Part shown: positions 1-8,592 of the stretch, piece by piece
Layout of the letters: each line of letters starts with the position of its first letter
Numbering within the stretch: position 1 is the stretch's first letter
From: an uncultured Oscillospiraceae bacterium
GTDB taxonomy: Bacteria > Bacillota > Clostridia > Oscillospirales > Ruminococcaceae
Assembly (NCBI GenBank): GCA_934465295.1
Contig: CAKSKU010000004.1
Span: 83,840-147,839 of the forward strand
Reading direction: 5' to 3'
Length of the DNA: 64,000 bases
Notes under the pieces: model-generated
Databases searched by the model: none
What the model was told of the DNA's origin: nothing
Seen by the model: the letters and a program-made list of their open reading frames with translations, nothing else
Translations under genes and position numbers: made by a program

Positions 1-400
1 AGGAGATAGTCTGGAACGTATAGAAGGAAATTCCTATCGGCAGCGAGAATGTCGGCTCATGGAGCGAAAGCCCCGTCAGAAGATTGAACTGGTGAATGAA
101 AAATGCGCTGTACTTGAACGCAAAAAGTATTCCAAGGTTCACAACGAGCGAGAAAACAACGCCGAGTACGGGCTTTCCTCTTTTTTTGGTGCGGCAGCTT
201 TCTATAAAAAGTCCGTTGAAATAATCGACCGCTGCGCTGAAGATCAGCAGAAGCACCCACACAGGTTCGCCCCATGCGTAAAATGCGAGCGAAAACAGTG
301 CAAGCACAAGATTTCGCAGCTTTGCCGACCTTGCCGAATAATAAAACACAAGGCAGAGCGGCAAAAATACATATATAAATATAAGGTTTGAAAAGACCAT
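1..400 (-). CDS. MBOAT-family O-acyltransferase, N-terminal part (runs off the window)
   Basis: The minus strand is open from an ATG at 400 to the window edge (133 codons, no stop), preceded by a GGATAGGAA ribosome binding site. The protein starts MVFSNLIFIYVFLPLCLVFY, then has further hydrophobic helices and, near residue 123, LPIGISFYTFQTIS. That phrase is a hallmark of membrane-bound O-acyltransferases of the AlgI/DltB/PatA type, which move acyl (usually acetyl) groups onto cell-surface polysaccharides. The catalytic His lies beyond the edge, so activity cannot be judged. The gene starts 22 bp after the stop of the signal-peptidase-like gene and is probably cotranscribed with it. The overlapping ORFs in other frames here are shadows. 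Confidence 0.85.
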   Translation of the reverse strand, partial: MVFSNLIFIYVFLPLCLVFYYSARSAKLRNLVLALFSLAFYAWGEPVWVLLLIFSAAVDYFNGLFIESCRTKKRGKPVLGVVFSLVVNLGILFAFKYSAFFIHQFNLLTGLSLHEPTFSLPIGISFYTFQTIS

Positions 401-421
401 TTCCTATCCAATGCTCCCAAG

Positions 422-1684
422 TTATTTTTTAAGCTTTGTTTCCTCGGCATCGATAATGCTCATAAGCTCTTCAAGCGTTTTGCTGCTCTTTTTCTTTCTT
501 ACGGGAGCAATATTTTCTTTCGGAACGACTGCGTTTTCGGGGATGGTGGAAACAGATTCTACGACAGGCTTTTCCTCTGCGGGAACGGTCGGCTTGTCGT
601 TTTTCTCGAAGTAATTTCTTACACTTGCGTCAAATCCCGACTTTGCGGCAGCCTCCTCCTGAATATTAGCAAGGCTGTCGGGGATAACATTGCTGACGTG
701 AGGAGTGAAAACAACACGTTCGCCCTCGGAGCTGCGGACTGCGTCTGCGGTTATCCTTGTGGGGACTGCGGCAAAGGTCGGTTCGCTGCCCGATGAAGCC
801 TTTGCCGATGCGCTGACGGGAGATGTATGCTTTGCTATGCCGCTGATACGTTCAAGACGCTCATTCGGCGTTTCATTTTCGGGAATGCGGACGGGTTCTT
901 TTTCCTCGGCAACAAAATCCGCTCTGCCGTTGCTGTCAACGGTAAGGCGTGACCTCGGATGCAGATCTTCCATATCAAGGTCAAGATCACGGCTTCGTGG
1001 GCGTCTTACAACGAGCGGAGACTCGGTGCTTCTTTCGGGGCGGAGCTGCTCATTGACTTCCTCATTGAATTTAGGCTTTGTAAAGGTAACGGCAGGAGCT
1101 TCTTCCTTCCTGCGCGAATTGATAACATCGTCGATATCATCAAGCGAAGAAGCCTCACGTTCAAGTGCCTTGAGCCTGTTTATGCGGACGACCTGAACAG
1201 CTATTATAATAGTAAGCGGAACGATAAGCACAACGATTATTCCGACCGTGCTTGTGGCAAAGTCGATGAACTTTCCGAAGGCTTCGAGCTGCCATACAGC
1301 CTTTGCGATGACGTCCGTTTTTTTCACACGGGCGGTCTCATTATCGGGTGCAACGTCATATTTGACTATGTAAGCATCGTCCTGCACCTTGGTAACTCGT
1401 GTGAGGACGGTATATTCATCGATTTTAAAAAGGATAACGCTGCCTGCTTCGATGGAATCCTTAGCCGACTCCTTGGCAACGATTATCGTACCCTGCGGTA
1501 TGCTCGGCTCCATATTCACAGCCTTTGTGCGGTAGAAGCAGTAGCCGAAAACGCTTGTGGCAGTGTTGTCCTTATGAAAAACAACGCCTATGAATATCAT
1601 TGCTGCGATAACGGCAGCGAGAAGTATTATCAATATTATCTCCGCAACGGAAAAAGCGGAAAATTTCTTATCGGTTCGTGACAT
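422..1684 (-). CDS. Signal-peptidase-like (S26/SipW type) membrane protein lacking the catalytic Ser and His
   Basis: 420 residues: a membrane helix at about 13-36, an S26-like extracytoplasmic domain at about 45-135, a second helix at about 144-167, then a 250-residue hydrophilic, probably disordered tail rich in Glu, Pro and Ser. The order of parts matches SipW/ER-type signal peptidases. In that family the nucleophile sits in S-M-E-P and the base in a motif like I-H-R-V. Here the first reads AVNMEPS (Asn57 where Ser is expected) and the second VLTRVTKV (Thr95 where His is expected). Family membership is fairly clear; loss of peptidase activity is an inference. A GAAAGGACGA ribosome binding site precedes the ATG. 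It could serve as a scaffold or a partner of the acyltransferase downstream. Confidence 0.75.
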   Translation of the reverse strand: MSRTDKKFSAFSVAEIILIILLAAVIAAMIFIGVVFHKDNTATSVFGYCFYRTKAVNMEPSIPQGTIIVAKESAKDSIEAGSVILFKIDEYTVLTRVTKVQDDAYIVKYDVAPDNETARVKKTDVIAKAVWQLEAFGKFIDFATSTVGIIVVLIVPLTIIIAVQVVRINRLKALEREASSLDDIDDVINSRRKEEAPAVTFTKPKFNEEVNEQLRPERSTESPLVVRRPRSRDLDLDMEDLHPRSRLTVDSNGRADFVAEEKEPVRIPENETPNERLERISGIAKHTSPVSASAKASSGSEPTFAAVPTRITADAVRSSEGERVVFTPHVSNVIPDSLANIQEEAAAKSGFDASVRNYFEKNDKPTVPAEEKPVVESVSTIPENAVVPKENIAPVRKKKSSKTLEELMSIIDAEETKLKK

Positions 1685-1843
1685 TTGCGGTTCGTCCTTT
1701 CAAAAATTCGCATTCCTTTATGACTTTTATAACTTTTATAAACAGATAAAGATATTATAGCATACTTTTTTACAAATTAAAACCCCCAAAGCACTAAAAA
1801 TTCTTAAAAATCTTAAATTTTACTTAATTCGCTCTGTATTTTA

Positions 1844-1872
1844 TTGACAAGAACGCAAAACGGTGCTATACT
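1844..1872 (+). promoter_or_regulatory. Promoter of the riboswitch-btuFCD transcript
   Basis: TTGACA at 1844-1849 and TATACT at 1867-1872 with a 17-bp spacer, a near-consensus vegetative promoter. It lies about 25 bp upstream of the first paired element of the cobalamin riboswitch. Confidence 0.8.
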
Positions 1873-1899
1873 CTTTAACGTGAAAAAAGAATATTGCTG

Positions 1900-2165
1900 C
1901 ACAAAGGCACATTTAATATGTGTCTGATACAGCCGGGGAAGTATTATACTTATTTTTAAACTCAAAGTGTACAAAAAATCAAGCAAAAGCTCGAATAAAT
2001 GGCTTTTGCGCCGATTTTTTGTCTACACTTTGATTAAAAATTAGTATTACACACGGTCCTGCCGCCGTAATGACGATGCAAACGCAATTATGTCACTGCA
2101 AATTTTGTGGGAAGGCTGCGTTTGTCCTGTTAAAACAGGTAAGTCAAAGTCGGAATACCCGTCTG
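1900..2165 (+). ncRNA. Cobalamin riboswitch, interrupted by a MITE
   Basis: Landmarks of the cobalamin aptamer occur in order between the promoter and a B12-type transporter gene: a GGCACAT...ATGTGTC hairpin (1908-1926); GCCGGGGAAG (about 1932-1941, the GGGAA core); then, after an inserted element (1947-2046), CACGGTCCTGCCGCCGTAA (2052-2070); GTCACTG...GTGGGAAGGC (about 2091-2118); and AAGTCGGAATACCCGTCTG (the B12 box, about 2146-2164). The GGTGnAAnTCC segment normally found between GGGAA and the CGGTCC block is not visible. The MITE sits exactly there. The family identity is well supported. Whether the RNA still binds a corrinoid is doubtful. Confidence 0.8.
1947..2046 (+). mobile_element. 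MITE copy 1 (100 bp), inside the cobalamin riboswitch
   Basis: The element runs from TACTTA to TTAGTA and is flanked by TTA at 1944-1946 and 2047-2049. Its two halves are near-complementary (AAAGTGTACAAAAAATC against GATTTTTTGTCTACACTTT; GCAAAAGC against GCTTTTGC), so the whole element folds into one hairpin. It has no coding capacity. The sequence is shared with the copies at 8327, 8957 and (ends and centre) 27850. Confidence 0.85.
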
Positions 2166-2398
2166 TCCGATAAACGAAAAATTCATCGGGTTTGCCGAAA
2201 AAGCAGATATCCGCAGGTGAGCGTCGCACCGCAGTGAACGGTTGAAAAGTTACGCTTGTGCATTGTTCGGGAATTTCGGTTCTTTTTCGGAATGTCGGAA
2301 ATACCCTTGCTTTGCTGCGGTCATTTTGCATTTCAGGCAATATCGGCTGCGGCGTTTTTTATGCGAAAATGAATTATTTCGCAGAAAGGAAGTTCTAA

Positions 2399-3472
2399 AT
2401 GAAAAAGTCAAAGCTCTTATCCCTCGCTATTGCAGGTATTCTTGCCGTTTCAATGACAGCCTGCGGAAATGCGAACTCCACCCCCGACGGCGGAGAGATC
2501 ACTACATCCGAGATCACAACGACCGAGGAGACCGTTGTAAACGAAACAGAAGCTGAAACAGAAGAAACCTCTGCCGAAACAGAAGATGCCGATGCTGACA
2601 GCGTTATCGACCATGAAGGCAACCTCGTTGACATTCCCACAGAGATCAACACCATCATCTCCGCAGCTCCGTCCGTAACGGAAATTCTCGCAGGACTCGG
2701 ACTTGCCGACAAGATCATCGCAGCAGATAAGTATTCCGCTGACGTTGAGGACATCGATCCTGCTGTATGCACACTTGATTTCTACAACCTCAACACAGAA
2801 GAACTCGTTGCCCTTGCTCCCGATGTTATCATCATCAACGGTATTTCCGACAACGGCGACACCGACCCTTACGCTGAACTCAAGGCAGCAGGCACAAACG
2901 TAGTTTACATTCCGTCCGCTGTTTCTCTTGACGGCATCAAGGACGACATCGCATTCCTTGCAGCTTACACACGCACTTCCGACAAGGGCGATGAACTCAT
3001 CGGCACTATCGACAGCTGCATCAGCGATATTTCCGCAAAGGCTGCAAACATCACCGAAAAGAAGTCCGTTTACTTTGAGATAAGCGCAGCTCCTTACCTT
3101 TACACAACAGGCAGCGGCACATTCCTCAACGAGATCATCGAGCTTGTCGGCGCAGAAAATATCTACGGCGGCGAAGAAGGCTGGATCTCCAACTCCGATG
3201 AAACAGTTATCGCTGCTGACCCCGATGTTATCCTCACAAGCGTTGCTTATGAAGGCTATGACTTCAACGAGATCACAGCAAGAGAGGGCTGGGACGTTCT
3301 CACAGCTGTAAAGAACGGCGAGGTTTATCAGGTGGGCGCAAACGAAACAAGCCGTGCATCTCAGCACGTTGTTGAGGGCATCAACGAGATCGCATCTGCA
3401 ATTTACCCCGATGTTTACGGCGAAAATGCAAAGGTCACAGCATGCAATTCCGCAGCTGACCTTGCAGCTTAA
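2399..3472 (+). CDS. Periplasmic-binding-type lipoprotein of a cobalamin/Fe3+-siderophore ABC importer (BtuF-like)
   Basis: 357 residues. It has a lipoprotein signal peptide with the lipobox at SMTAC (Cys22), an acidic Thr/Glu-rich tether (about 28-70), then a helical-backbone binding domain. Diagnostic phrases are IISAAPSVTEILAGLGLADKI, ELVALAPDVII and EGWISNSDETVIAADPDVIL, all typical of BtuF/FhuD proteins that capture corrinoids or ferric chelates outside the membrane. The first of three genes in an operon (permease 6 bp later, then ATPase). The leader holds a cobalamin riboswitch, so a corrinoid is the likeliest ligand. Ribosome binding site AAAGGAAG. Confidence 0.85.
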   Translation: MKKSKLLSLAIAGILAVSMTACGNANSTPDGGEITTSEITTTEETVVNETEAETEETSAETEDADADSVIDHEGNLVDIPTEINTIISAAPSVTEILAGLGLADKIIAADKYSADVEDIDPAVCTLDFYNLNTEELVALAPDVIIINGISDNGDTDPYAELKAAGTNVVYIPSAVSLDGIKDDIAFLAAYTRTSDKGDELIGTIDSCISDISAKAANITEKKSVYFEISAAPYLYTTGSGTFLNEIIELVGAENIYGGEEGWISNSDETVIAADPDVILTSVAYEGYDFNEITAREGWDVLTAVKNGEVYQVGANETSRASQHVVEGINEIASAIYPDVYGENAKVTACNSAADLAA

Positions 3473-3478
3473 CGCAGG

Positions 3479-4498
3479 GTGAAGCGGCTCAATTTAACAG
3501 CAAAAATAACGGCGGTGATACTCTGTTCATTCGCTTCCCTCGTCATTGGAATATGCGTGGGAAGCGTCACGGTATCACCGCTTCATATTTTTGCGGCGAT
3601 AAAAAATGCGTTCTTCGGCGTACCGCTCCCAAGCGATGTCACCGAGGGCGAAGTCAGCATAATCGCAGGGATAAGACTTCCGAGAGTGATCCTCAGCTTC
3701 ATCGTCGGAGCAGCCTTTTCCGTCAGCGGAGCAGCTGTCCAGTCGGTGCTTCGCAATCCGCTCGCCTCCCCTTTCACGCTCGGAACTTCAAGCGGCGCAT
3801 CACTCGGTGCGAGCCTTGTCATTGTCACGGGCTTTGCACTTTTCGGCAGCTACTCAACAGCAGTCGGCGGAGCAGTTTTCGCCGTTGCAACAATGTTTAT
3901 AATGGTAGCCTTCGCAAGGCGGCTCGACCGAAGCCTGCAAAGCAGCACGGTTGTCCTCACGGGAATGGTGCTTTCGCTTTTCATAAGCGCATGGGTGAGC
4001 CTTATGGCGACATTTTCGGACGAAAGATACCGCCAGCTGATAAAGTGGCAGAATGGCAGCTTTGCAGGAAGAGGCTTCGGATATTCGGCAGTCCTGCTCG
4101 CAGTTTTCGCCGTGTGCTTCACCGTTTTTATGATAAGATCAAAGCAGCTCGACCTGCTGACATTCGGCGATGAGCAGGCGATGTCGATAGGCGTGAACAC
4201 CTCCGCCGCCAAGACGATACTGCTCGTGCTTGCGTCCGTGCTTTCGGGAACGGCTGTCGCTTTCGCAGGAGTTATCGGCTTCGTTGACCTTATCGCTCCG
4301 CATATCACAAGGAAAATCTTCGGTCCGAAGCATAAGCTCCTCCTGCCGATGACAGCACTTGTCGGCGGTGCATTTATGACGATATGTGACGTTGCGGCAA
4401 GAACGCTTGCAGTTCCGAACGAGCTTCCTGTCGGGGTCATAACCTCGCTTATCGGCGCACCGTTCTTTGCAGCGGTTTTCTTTAAGAGAAGAAGGTGA
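3479..4498 (+). CDS. FecCD/BtuC-family ABC permease
   Basis: 339 residues starting at a GTG 6 bp after the binding-protein gene. It is highly hydrophobic with about ten predicted helices. Family phrases include LPRVILSFIVGAAFSVSGAAVQSVLRNPLASPFTLGTSSGAS and, near the C-terminus, GVIGFVDLIAPHITRKIFG and LPVGVITSLIGAPFFAAVFF. These are the transmembrane subunit signatures of BtuC/FecCD importers, including the coupling-helix region that contacts the ATPase. It would form a homodimer with two copies of the downstream ATPase. The stop lies 4 bp before the ATPase start, so translation is probably coupled. Confidence 0.9.
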   Translation: MKRLNLTAKITAVILCSFASLVIGICVGSVTVSPLHIFAAIKNAFFGVPLPSDVTEGEVSIIAGIRLPRVILSFIVGAAFSVSGAAVQSVLRNPLASPFTLGTSSGASLGASLVIVTGFALFGSYSTAVGGAVFAVATMFIMVAFARRLDRSLQSSTVVLTGMVLSLFISAWVSLMATFSDERYRQLIKWQNGSFAGRGFGYSAVLLAVFAVCFTVFMIRSKQLDLLTFGDEQAMSIGVNTSAAKTILLVLASVLSGTAVAFAGVIGFVDLIAPHITRKIFGPKHKLLLPMTALVGGAFMTICDVAARTLAVPNELPVGVITSLIGAPFFAAVFFKRRR

Positions 4499-4502
4499 AG
4501 CT

Positions 4503-5258
4503 ATGCTCGAAGTAAAAGAACTTTCCTGCGGCTATGGAAATGATATTGTCGTAAAAAATGTGAGCTTTTCCGTAAAGGACGGCGAGATACTCTCAATAAC
4601 GGGTCCTAACGGCTGCGGAAAAACAACGCTCCTGCGTGCTTTGTGCGGAATTATCCCCTATAAGGCAGGCAGTGCGCTCATCGACGGCAAGGAGATACGC
4701 TCAATGTCCCGTGAGGAGCTTTCGGCGAATGCCGCACTTCTTTCGCAGACGGGCGCAGGCGGCGAGTACAGCGATTTCACCGTCCGTGAAACGGTCGCAC
4801 TCGGAAGATACGCAAAAAGCAAAGGCTTCGGCTCGGATAAAGCCGATGAAGCCGCCGCAGAGGAGTATATGAAAAAAACGGACACTCTCCCCATCGCAGA
4901 CAGCGTTATAACCGAGCTTTCGGGCGGTCAGCTGCAAAGAGTCCTGCTTGCAAGAGCGTTCGCACAAGAGCCGAAAATAATTTTCCTTGACGAGCCTGCG
5001 AACCACCTCGATCTGAAACGCCAGATAGAGCTTATCGAAATGCTCAAAGGCTGGGCGGCAGACGGAAAAAGCGTTGTAGGTGTTTTCCATGACCTCAACC
5101 TTGCCGCCGAGCTTTCGGACAGGATAATGGTGATGAACGAGGGCAGAACAGAGATACTCGATTCGTCAGAGAATGTATGCCGCTCGGAAAAGCTGAATGA
5201 GATCTACGGTTTTGATATAAGAGCCTATATGCAAAAAACGCTGAAAATGTGGGAATGA
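4503..5258 (+). CDS. ABC transporter ATPase, BtuD/FecE type
   Basis: 251 residues from the ATG at 4503, which follows the ribosome binding site AGAAGAAGGTGA; a longer reading from 4467 would overlap the permease and is less likely. Walker A is GPNGCGKTT (about 35-43), the signature LSGGQLQRVLLARAFAQ, Walker B IIFLDEPANHLD, and the H-loop VFHDLNLAAELSDRI. All catalytic motifs of an import ATPase are intact. It powers the permease encoded just upstream. Confidence 0.92.
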   Translation: MLEVKELSCGYGNDIVVKNVSFSVKDGEILSITGPNGCGKTTLLRALCGIIPYKAGSALIDGKEIRSMSREELSANAALLSQTGAGGEYSDFTVRETVALGRYAKSKGFGSDKADEAAAEEYMKKTDTLPIADSVITELSGGQLQRVLLARAFAQEPKIIFLDEPANHLDLKRQIELIEMLKGWAADGKSVVGVFHDLNLAAELSDRIMVMNEGRTEILDSSENVCRSEKLNEIYGFDIRAYMQKTLKMWE

Positions 5259-5269
5259 AAAATATCTGC

Positions 5270-5692
5270 CGGAGTGGCGAAGCAAACCGGCTGGTCATGC
5301 TAAACTTAGCACGCTGAACACAGCTTACGAGGGGTCAAGGTGGCTCCTCGCCCCTTTGCCGCAGGGCAGTTTGACCTTTAGCAGAAAGCGAAACTCCCTT
5401 AATCTATGGCTAAAGCTATGCTGTAATAGCTAAATCACTAACAGTTAAAAATGTAAAGCCCAAAATTATCAACTGTCAATTATCAATTAAAAACTGTTAA
5501 CTGTAAACTAAATTAAGGGCGCAATTCACATCGAAATGGTAAAACGAAATATAAAAAACACAGTTTCGTAAACCTAAAATGTGAATTGCGCCAATTCTTT
5601 TTTCTTCAAACAAACTATCCTTGAAGCGAAAATTCACGAACGTAAGTGAGTGAATTTGAAGCTTCAACACAGTATGAACAGCTATGCTGATT
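5270..5692 (+). repeat. Composite repeat, copy 1 (forward)
   Basis: This fills the gap between the importer and tex. Modules in order: a GC-rich stretch with GGTCATGCTAAA and GAGGGGTCAAGG (5290-5345), GCGAAACTCCCTTAA (about 5388), a perfect-ended hairpin GGCGCAATTCACAT...ATGTGAATTGCGCC (5518-5592), then CAAACTATCCTTG followed by a hairpin whose arms contain AAATTCAC and GTGAATTT (about 5608-5670). The same modules recur at five other places in the window. No gene is seen. Confidence 0.8.
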
Positions 5693-5706
5693 ACCGAACA
5701 GTTATG

Positions 5707-7860
5707 TTACTTGATCTTCATCGTAAGCGAAATTCTCTTTCTCTTTACATCAACGTCAAGAACCTTCACCTTCACAACTTCTCCGACCTTAACAGCTTCA
5801 AGCGGGTGCTTGATGTATCTGTCGCATATCTGCGAGATATGCACAAGTCCGTCCTCGTGAACGCCGATATCAACGAAACAGCCGAAATCGATAACGTTTC
5901 TGACCGTTCCCATAAGCTCCATTCCGGGTTTGAGATCTTTCAGCTCCATTATGTCGCCGCTTCTCATAAGCGGTGGAGGAAGCTCGTCACGTGGGTCACG
6001 TCCTGGCTTTTCAAGCTCCTTGAGGATATCATTTACGGTCGGGATACCGATGCCTGCGTTGTCTGCGACTTTAGCTACACCTATCTTCTTTGCAGCGGCG
6101 GAGATATCGGACATCTTTCCCTCACCAAGGTCTGCGACTTCAAAGCCGCACTCTGCGATTATCTTCTTTGCGGCTTCGTAGCTTTCGGGGTGGACGGCTG
6201 TATTATCGAGCGGATCTTTTCCGTCACGTACTCTCAAAAAGCCTGCGCACTGCTCAAACGCTTTCGGGCCAAGCTTTGCAACTTTGAGAAGCTGCTTTCT
6301 GTCGGTGAACGAGCCGTTTTCCTCACGGTAGGAAACGATGTTTTTGGCAATTGAAGCGTTTATTCCCGCAACATACGAAAGAAGTGAGTGCGAAGCTGTG
6401 TTAAGGTCAACACCAACGCTGTTTACGCAGTCCTCGACAACGCCCGTGAGCGCTTCATCAAGTCTTGCTTTCGGCATATCGTGCTGATACTGACCAACTC
6501 CAATAGCCTTCGGGTCGATCTTTACAAGCTCGGCAAGCGGATCCTGAAGTCGTCTTGCTATGGAAACTGCACTTCGGAGCGAAACATCATACTCGGGGAA
6601 CTCCTCTGCCGCAAGCTTTGATGCGGAGTAAACGGACGCACCTGCTTCGGACACGACCATATACGAGACCTTCTGCGGAATTTCCTTTATAAGCTCTGCC
6701 ACGAACGCTTCCGATTCTCTTGAAGCCGTACCGTTTCCGATAGCGATCATCGAAACGCCATGCTTCTGGATAAGGTTCTTCACAAGCACCTTACCCTGCT
6801 CGATCTTGCGCTGTTCGCCCGTTGTGATGTAGGCAACGCCCGTATCGAGAACTTTTCCCGTTCCGTCAACAACTGCAAGCTTGCAGCCCGTTCTGTAACC
6901 GGGGTCAAGTCCGAGCGCAACGCTGTTTTTAACGGGCGGCTGCATAATAAGCTGACGAAGATTCGATGCGAATACCTTTATTGCGGATTCGTCTGCCTTT
7001 TCGGTAAGCTCGGAACGAATTTCACGCTCAATTGACGGATAAATAAGGCGTTTGTAGCCGTCAACGCAGGCATTTTTCACATATTCGGCGCAGGCGGACT
7101 GATTTTTCACATACTTTCCGCAGACAGTGTTTTCGCCAACACCCTCGGGAATGTCAACGCTGACTTTGAGCTTGCCCTCACGCTCACCTCTGTCAAGCGC
7201 AAGGATACGGTGACCTGCGATCTTTGAAACGGGTTCGGAAAATTCGTAATAGTTCTTGTAAACCGTTTCTTCCTCGGGATCGGCGGCTTCGGACGAAATT
7301 ATGCCCTGCTTGGAGAAGATACCCCGAAGCGCTTTTCTGAGTTCGGCATCATCGGAAACGTCCTCGGCGATGATATCCATTGCGCCCTGAAGTGCATCAT
7401 CAACGGTTTCAACACCCTTTTCGGCATTGACGAACTTTTCAGCCTCGGCTGACGGGTCAGCTTTGTCCTGTTGGAGCATAAGGAAAGCGGCGAGAGTTTC
7501 AAGTCCCTTTTCACGGGCGACAGAAGCTCTGGTCTTTCTCTTCGGCTTGAACGGACGGTATATATCTTCGACCTCGACAAGCGTAGCGGCGGCGGAAATC
7601 GCAGCGGCAAGCTCTTCGGTCATTTTTCCCTGATCTTCGATGGAAGAAGAAATTTCCTCCTTGCGCTTTTCGAGATTGCGCAGATATGTAAGCCTGTCAA
7701 AAATTTCACGAAGAAGCTGATCATCGAGTGAGCCTGTCAGCTCCTTGCGGTAACGTGCGATAAAAGGAATAGTCTTGCCGTCATCGATAAGCGAAACGGT
7801 GTTGTCGATCTGTTCCCGACGCAGCTTGAATTCCGCTGCGAGTACCTTGTTAATATCCAT
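5707..7860 (-). CDS. tex: Tex-family RNA-binding transcription accessory protein
   Basis: 717 residues, the normal length for Tex. Order: helical N-terminal region; YqgF/RNase H-like fold around residues 310-450 (LGLDPGYRTGCKLAVVDGTG); helix-hairpin-helix segment near 490-560 (LSYVAGINASIAKNIVSYRE); C-terminal S1 domain from about 645 (GTVRNVIDFGCFVDIGVHEDGLVHIS). Tex is a cytoplasmic nucleic-acid-binding protein linked to transcription fidelity and stress tolerance. The ATG at 7860 follows AAAGGAG. A promoter lies just upstream (TATAAT on the minus strand at 7894-7899, TTGCGG at 7917-7922). The gene stands alone. Confidence 0.95.
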   Translation of the reverse strand: MDINKVLAAEFKLRREQIDNTVSLIDDGKTIPFIARYRKELTGSLDDQLLREIFDRLTYLRNLEKRKEEISSSIEDQGKMTEELAAAISAAATLVEVEDIYRPFKPKRKTRASVAREKGLETLAAFLMLQQDKADPSAEAEKFVNAEKGVETVDDALQGAMDIIAEDVSDDAELRKALRGIFSKQGIISSEAADPEEETVYKNYYEFSEPVSKIAGHRILALDRGEREGKLKVSVDIPEGVGENTVCGKYVKNQSACAEYVKNACVDGYKRLIYPSIEREIRSELTEKADESAIKVFASNLRQLIMQPPVKNSVALGLDPGYRTGCKLAVVDGTGKVLDTGVAYITTGEQRKIEQGKVLVKNLIQKHGVSMIAIGNGTASRESEAFVAELIKEIPQKVSYMVVSEAGASVYSASKLAAEEFPEYDVSLRSAVSIARRLQDPLAELVKIDPKAIGVGQYQHDMPKARLDEALTGVVEDCVNSVGVDLNTASHSLLSYVAGINASIAKNIVSYREENGSFTDRKQLLKVAKLGPKAFEQCAGFLRVRDGKDPLDNTAVHPESYEAAKKIIAECGFEVADLGEGKMSDISAAAKKIGVAKVADNAGIGIPTVNDILKELEKPGRDPRDELPPPLMRSGDIMELKDLKPGMELMGTVRNVIDFGCFVDIGVHEDGLVHISQICDRYIKHPLEAVKVGEVVKVKVLDVDVKRKRISLTMKIK

Positions 7861-7893
7861 TGTAAAAAACTCCTTTGAAAAAATACATTAAAT

Positions 7894-7922
7894 ATTATAG
7901 CATATTTTTGAAAAGTCCGCAA
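7894..7922 (-). promoter_or_regulatory. tex promoter
   Basis: Minus-strand TTGCGG (7917-7922) and TATAAT (7894-7899) with a 17-bp spacer, 34 bp before the tex start codon. Confidence 0.6.
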
Positions 7923-8005
7923 GCGAAAAATGTCCCCCAAAAAAGTTTTTCCTGCGCTGAAATAGTATAATACCGATCTCAAAATATACTGTTGGAGGAT
8001 GTTTT

Positions 8006-8339
8006 ATGATAAACAAAGCCGAGCTGCCGCCCTGCACCGTCGAAACAACGCTTATGCTTATCGATGATAAGTGGAAGGTGCTTATCCTCCGTGACCTGCG
8101 CAGCGGAACAAAACGCTTCGGCGAGCTGAAAAATCAGTCACGGAAATTCGCAGAAAGTGCTGACCTCAAACCTGCGTGTTATGGAGGAGGACGGACTTCT
8201 TACGAGAAAGTTTTTCCCCGAAGTTCCGCCGAGGGTGGAATATACCCTCACCGACCTCGGGCAAAGTATGTCGCCTATCCTTGACGCAATGGCTGAAATG
8301 GGCAAGGCGTTCCAAGCCGAACATAATACTAATTTTTAA
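8006..8339 (+). pseudogene. HxlR-family transcriptional regulator, frameshifted, with a MITE-derived 3' end
   Basis: Frame 1 from the ATG at 8006 reads CTVETTLMLIDDKWKVLILRDLRSGTKRFGELK, the start of the HxlR winged-helix DNA-binding domain. The family sequence then continues in another frame as KVLTSNLRVMEEDGLLTRKFF and VPPRVEYTLTDLGQSMSPIL (8157 on). The frame changes between about 8130 and 8152, which fits two single-base losses in AAAAAT and ATTCG. The reading then runs into a MITE, whose end supplies the last residues NTNF and the stop. HxlR proteins are about 105-120 residues redox or aldehyde-responsive regulators. The convergent flavodoxin gene, probably a former target, is also broken. 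Confidence 0.8.
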
Positions 8340-8461
8340 TCAAAGTGTAGACAAAAAAATCGGCGCAAAAGCCATTTAAACCTGTTTTCAACATCAAGCT
8401 GTTTTCAACAGCTACGTGCTTTCGCTTGATTTTTTGTACACTTTCAGTTTAAAAATTTGTA
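8327..8461 (-). mobile_element. MITE copy 2 (135 bp), at the 3' end of the hxlR remnant
   Basis: TACTAA...TTTGTA flanked by TAA at 8324-8326 and 8462-8464. It is inverted relative to copies 1 and 3. The arms contain AATCAAAGTGTAGACAAAAA and TTTTTTGTACACTTTCAG, and the centre contains CCTGTTTTCAACATCAAGCT. It is the longest copy, with an extra duplicated central segment (two CTGTTTTCAACA stretches). Confidence 0.85.
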
Positions 8462-8592
8462 TAAGCAATAAAAAAAGCACCACAGTGTGATGTTTTTTTC
8501 AGTAAGCTCAATTCAAAAAAAACGTGGAATAACTTGCCGCTGCACCATCGATGATCGGCATTCCGCTCACCTTTTCATCAAAAACTTTCGGT

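Noticed and set aside
2450..3367. 305-codon minus-strand frame opposite the binding-protein gene
   Set aside because: Cys/Val/Asp-rich shadow of the real BtuF-like frame.
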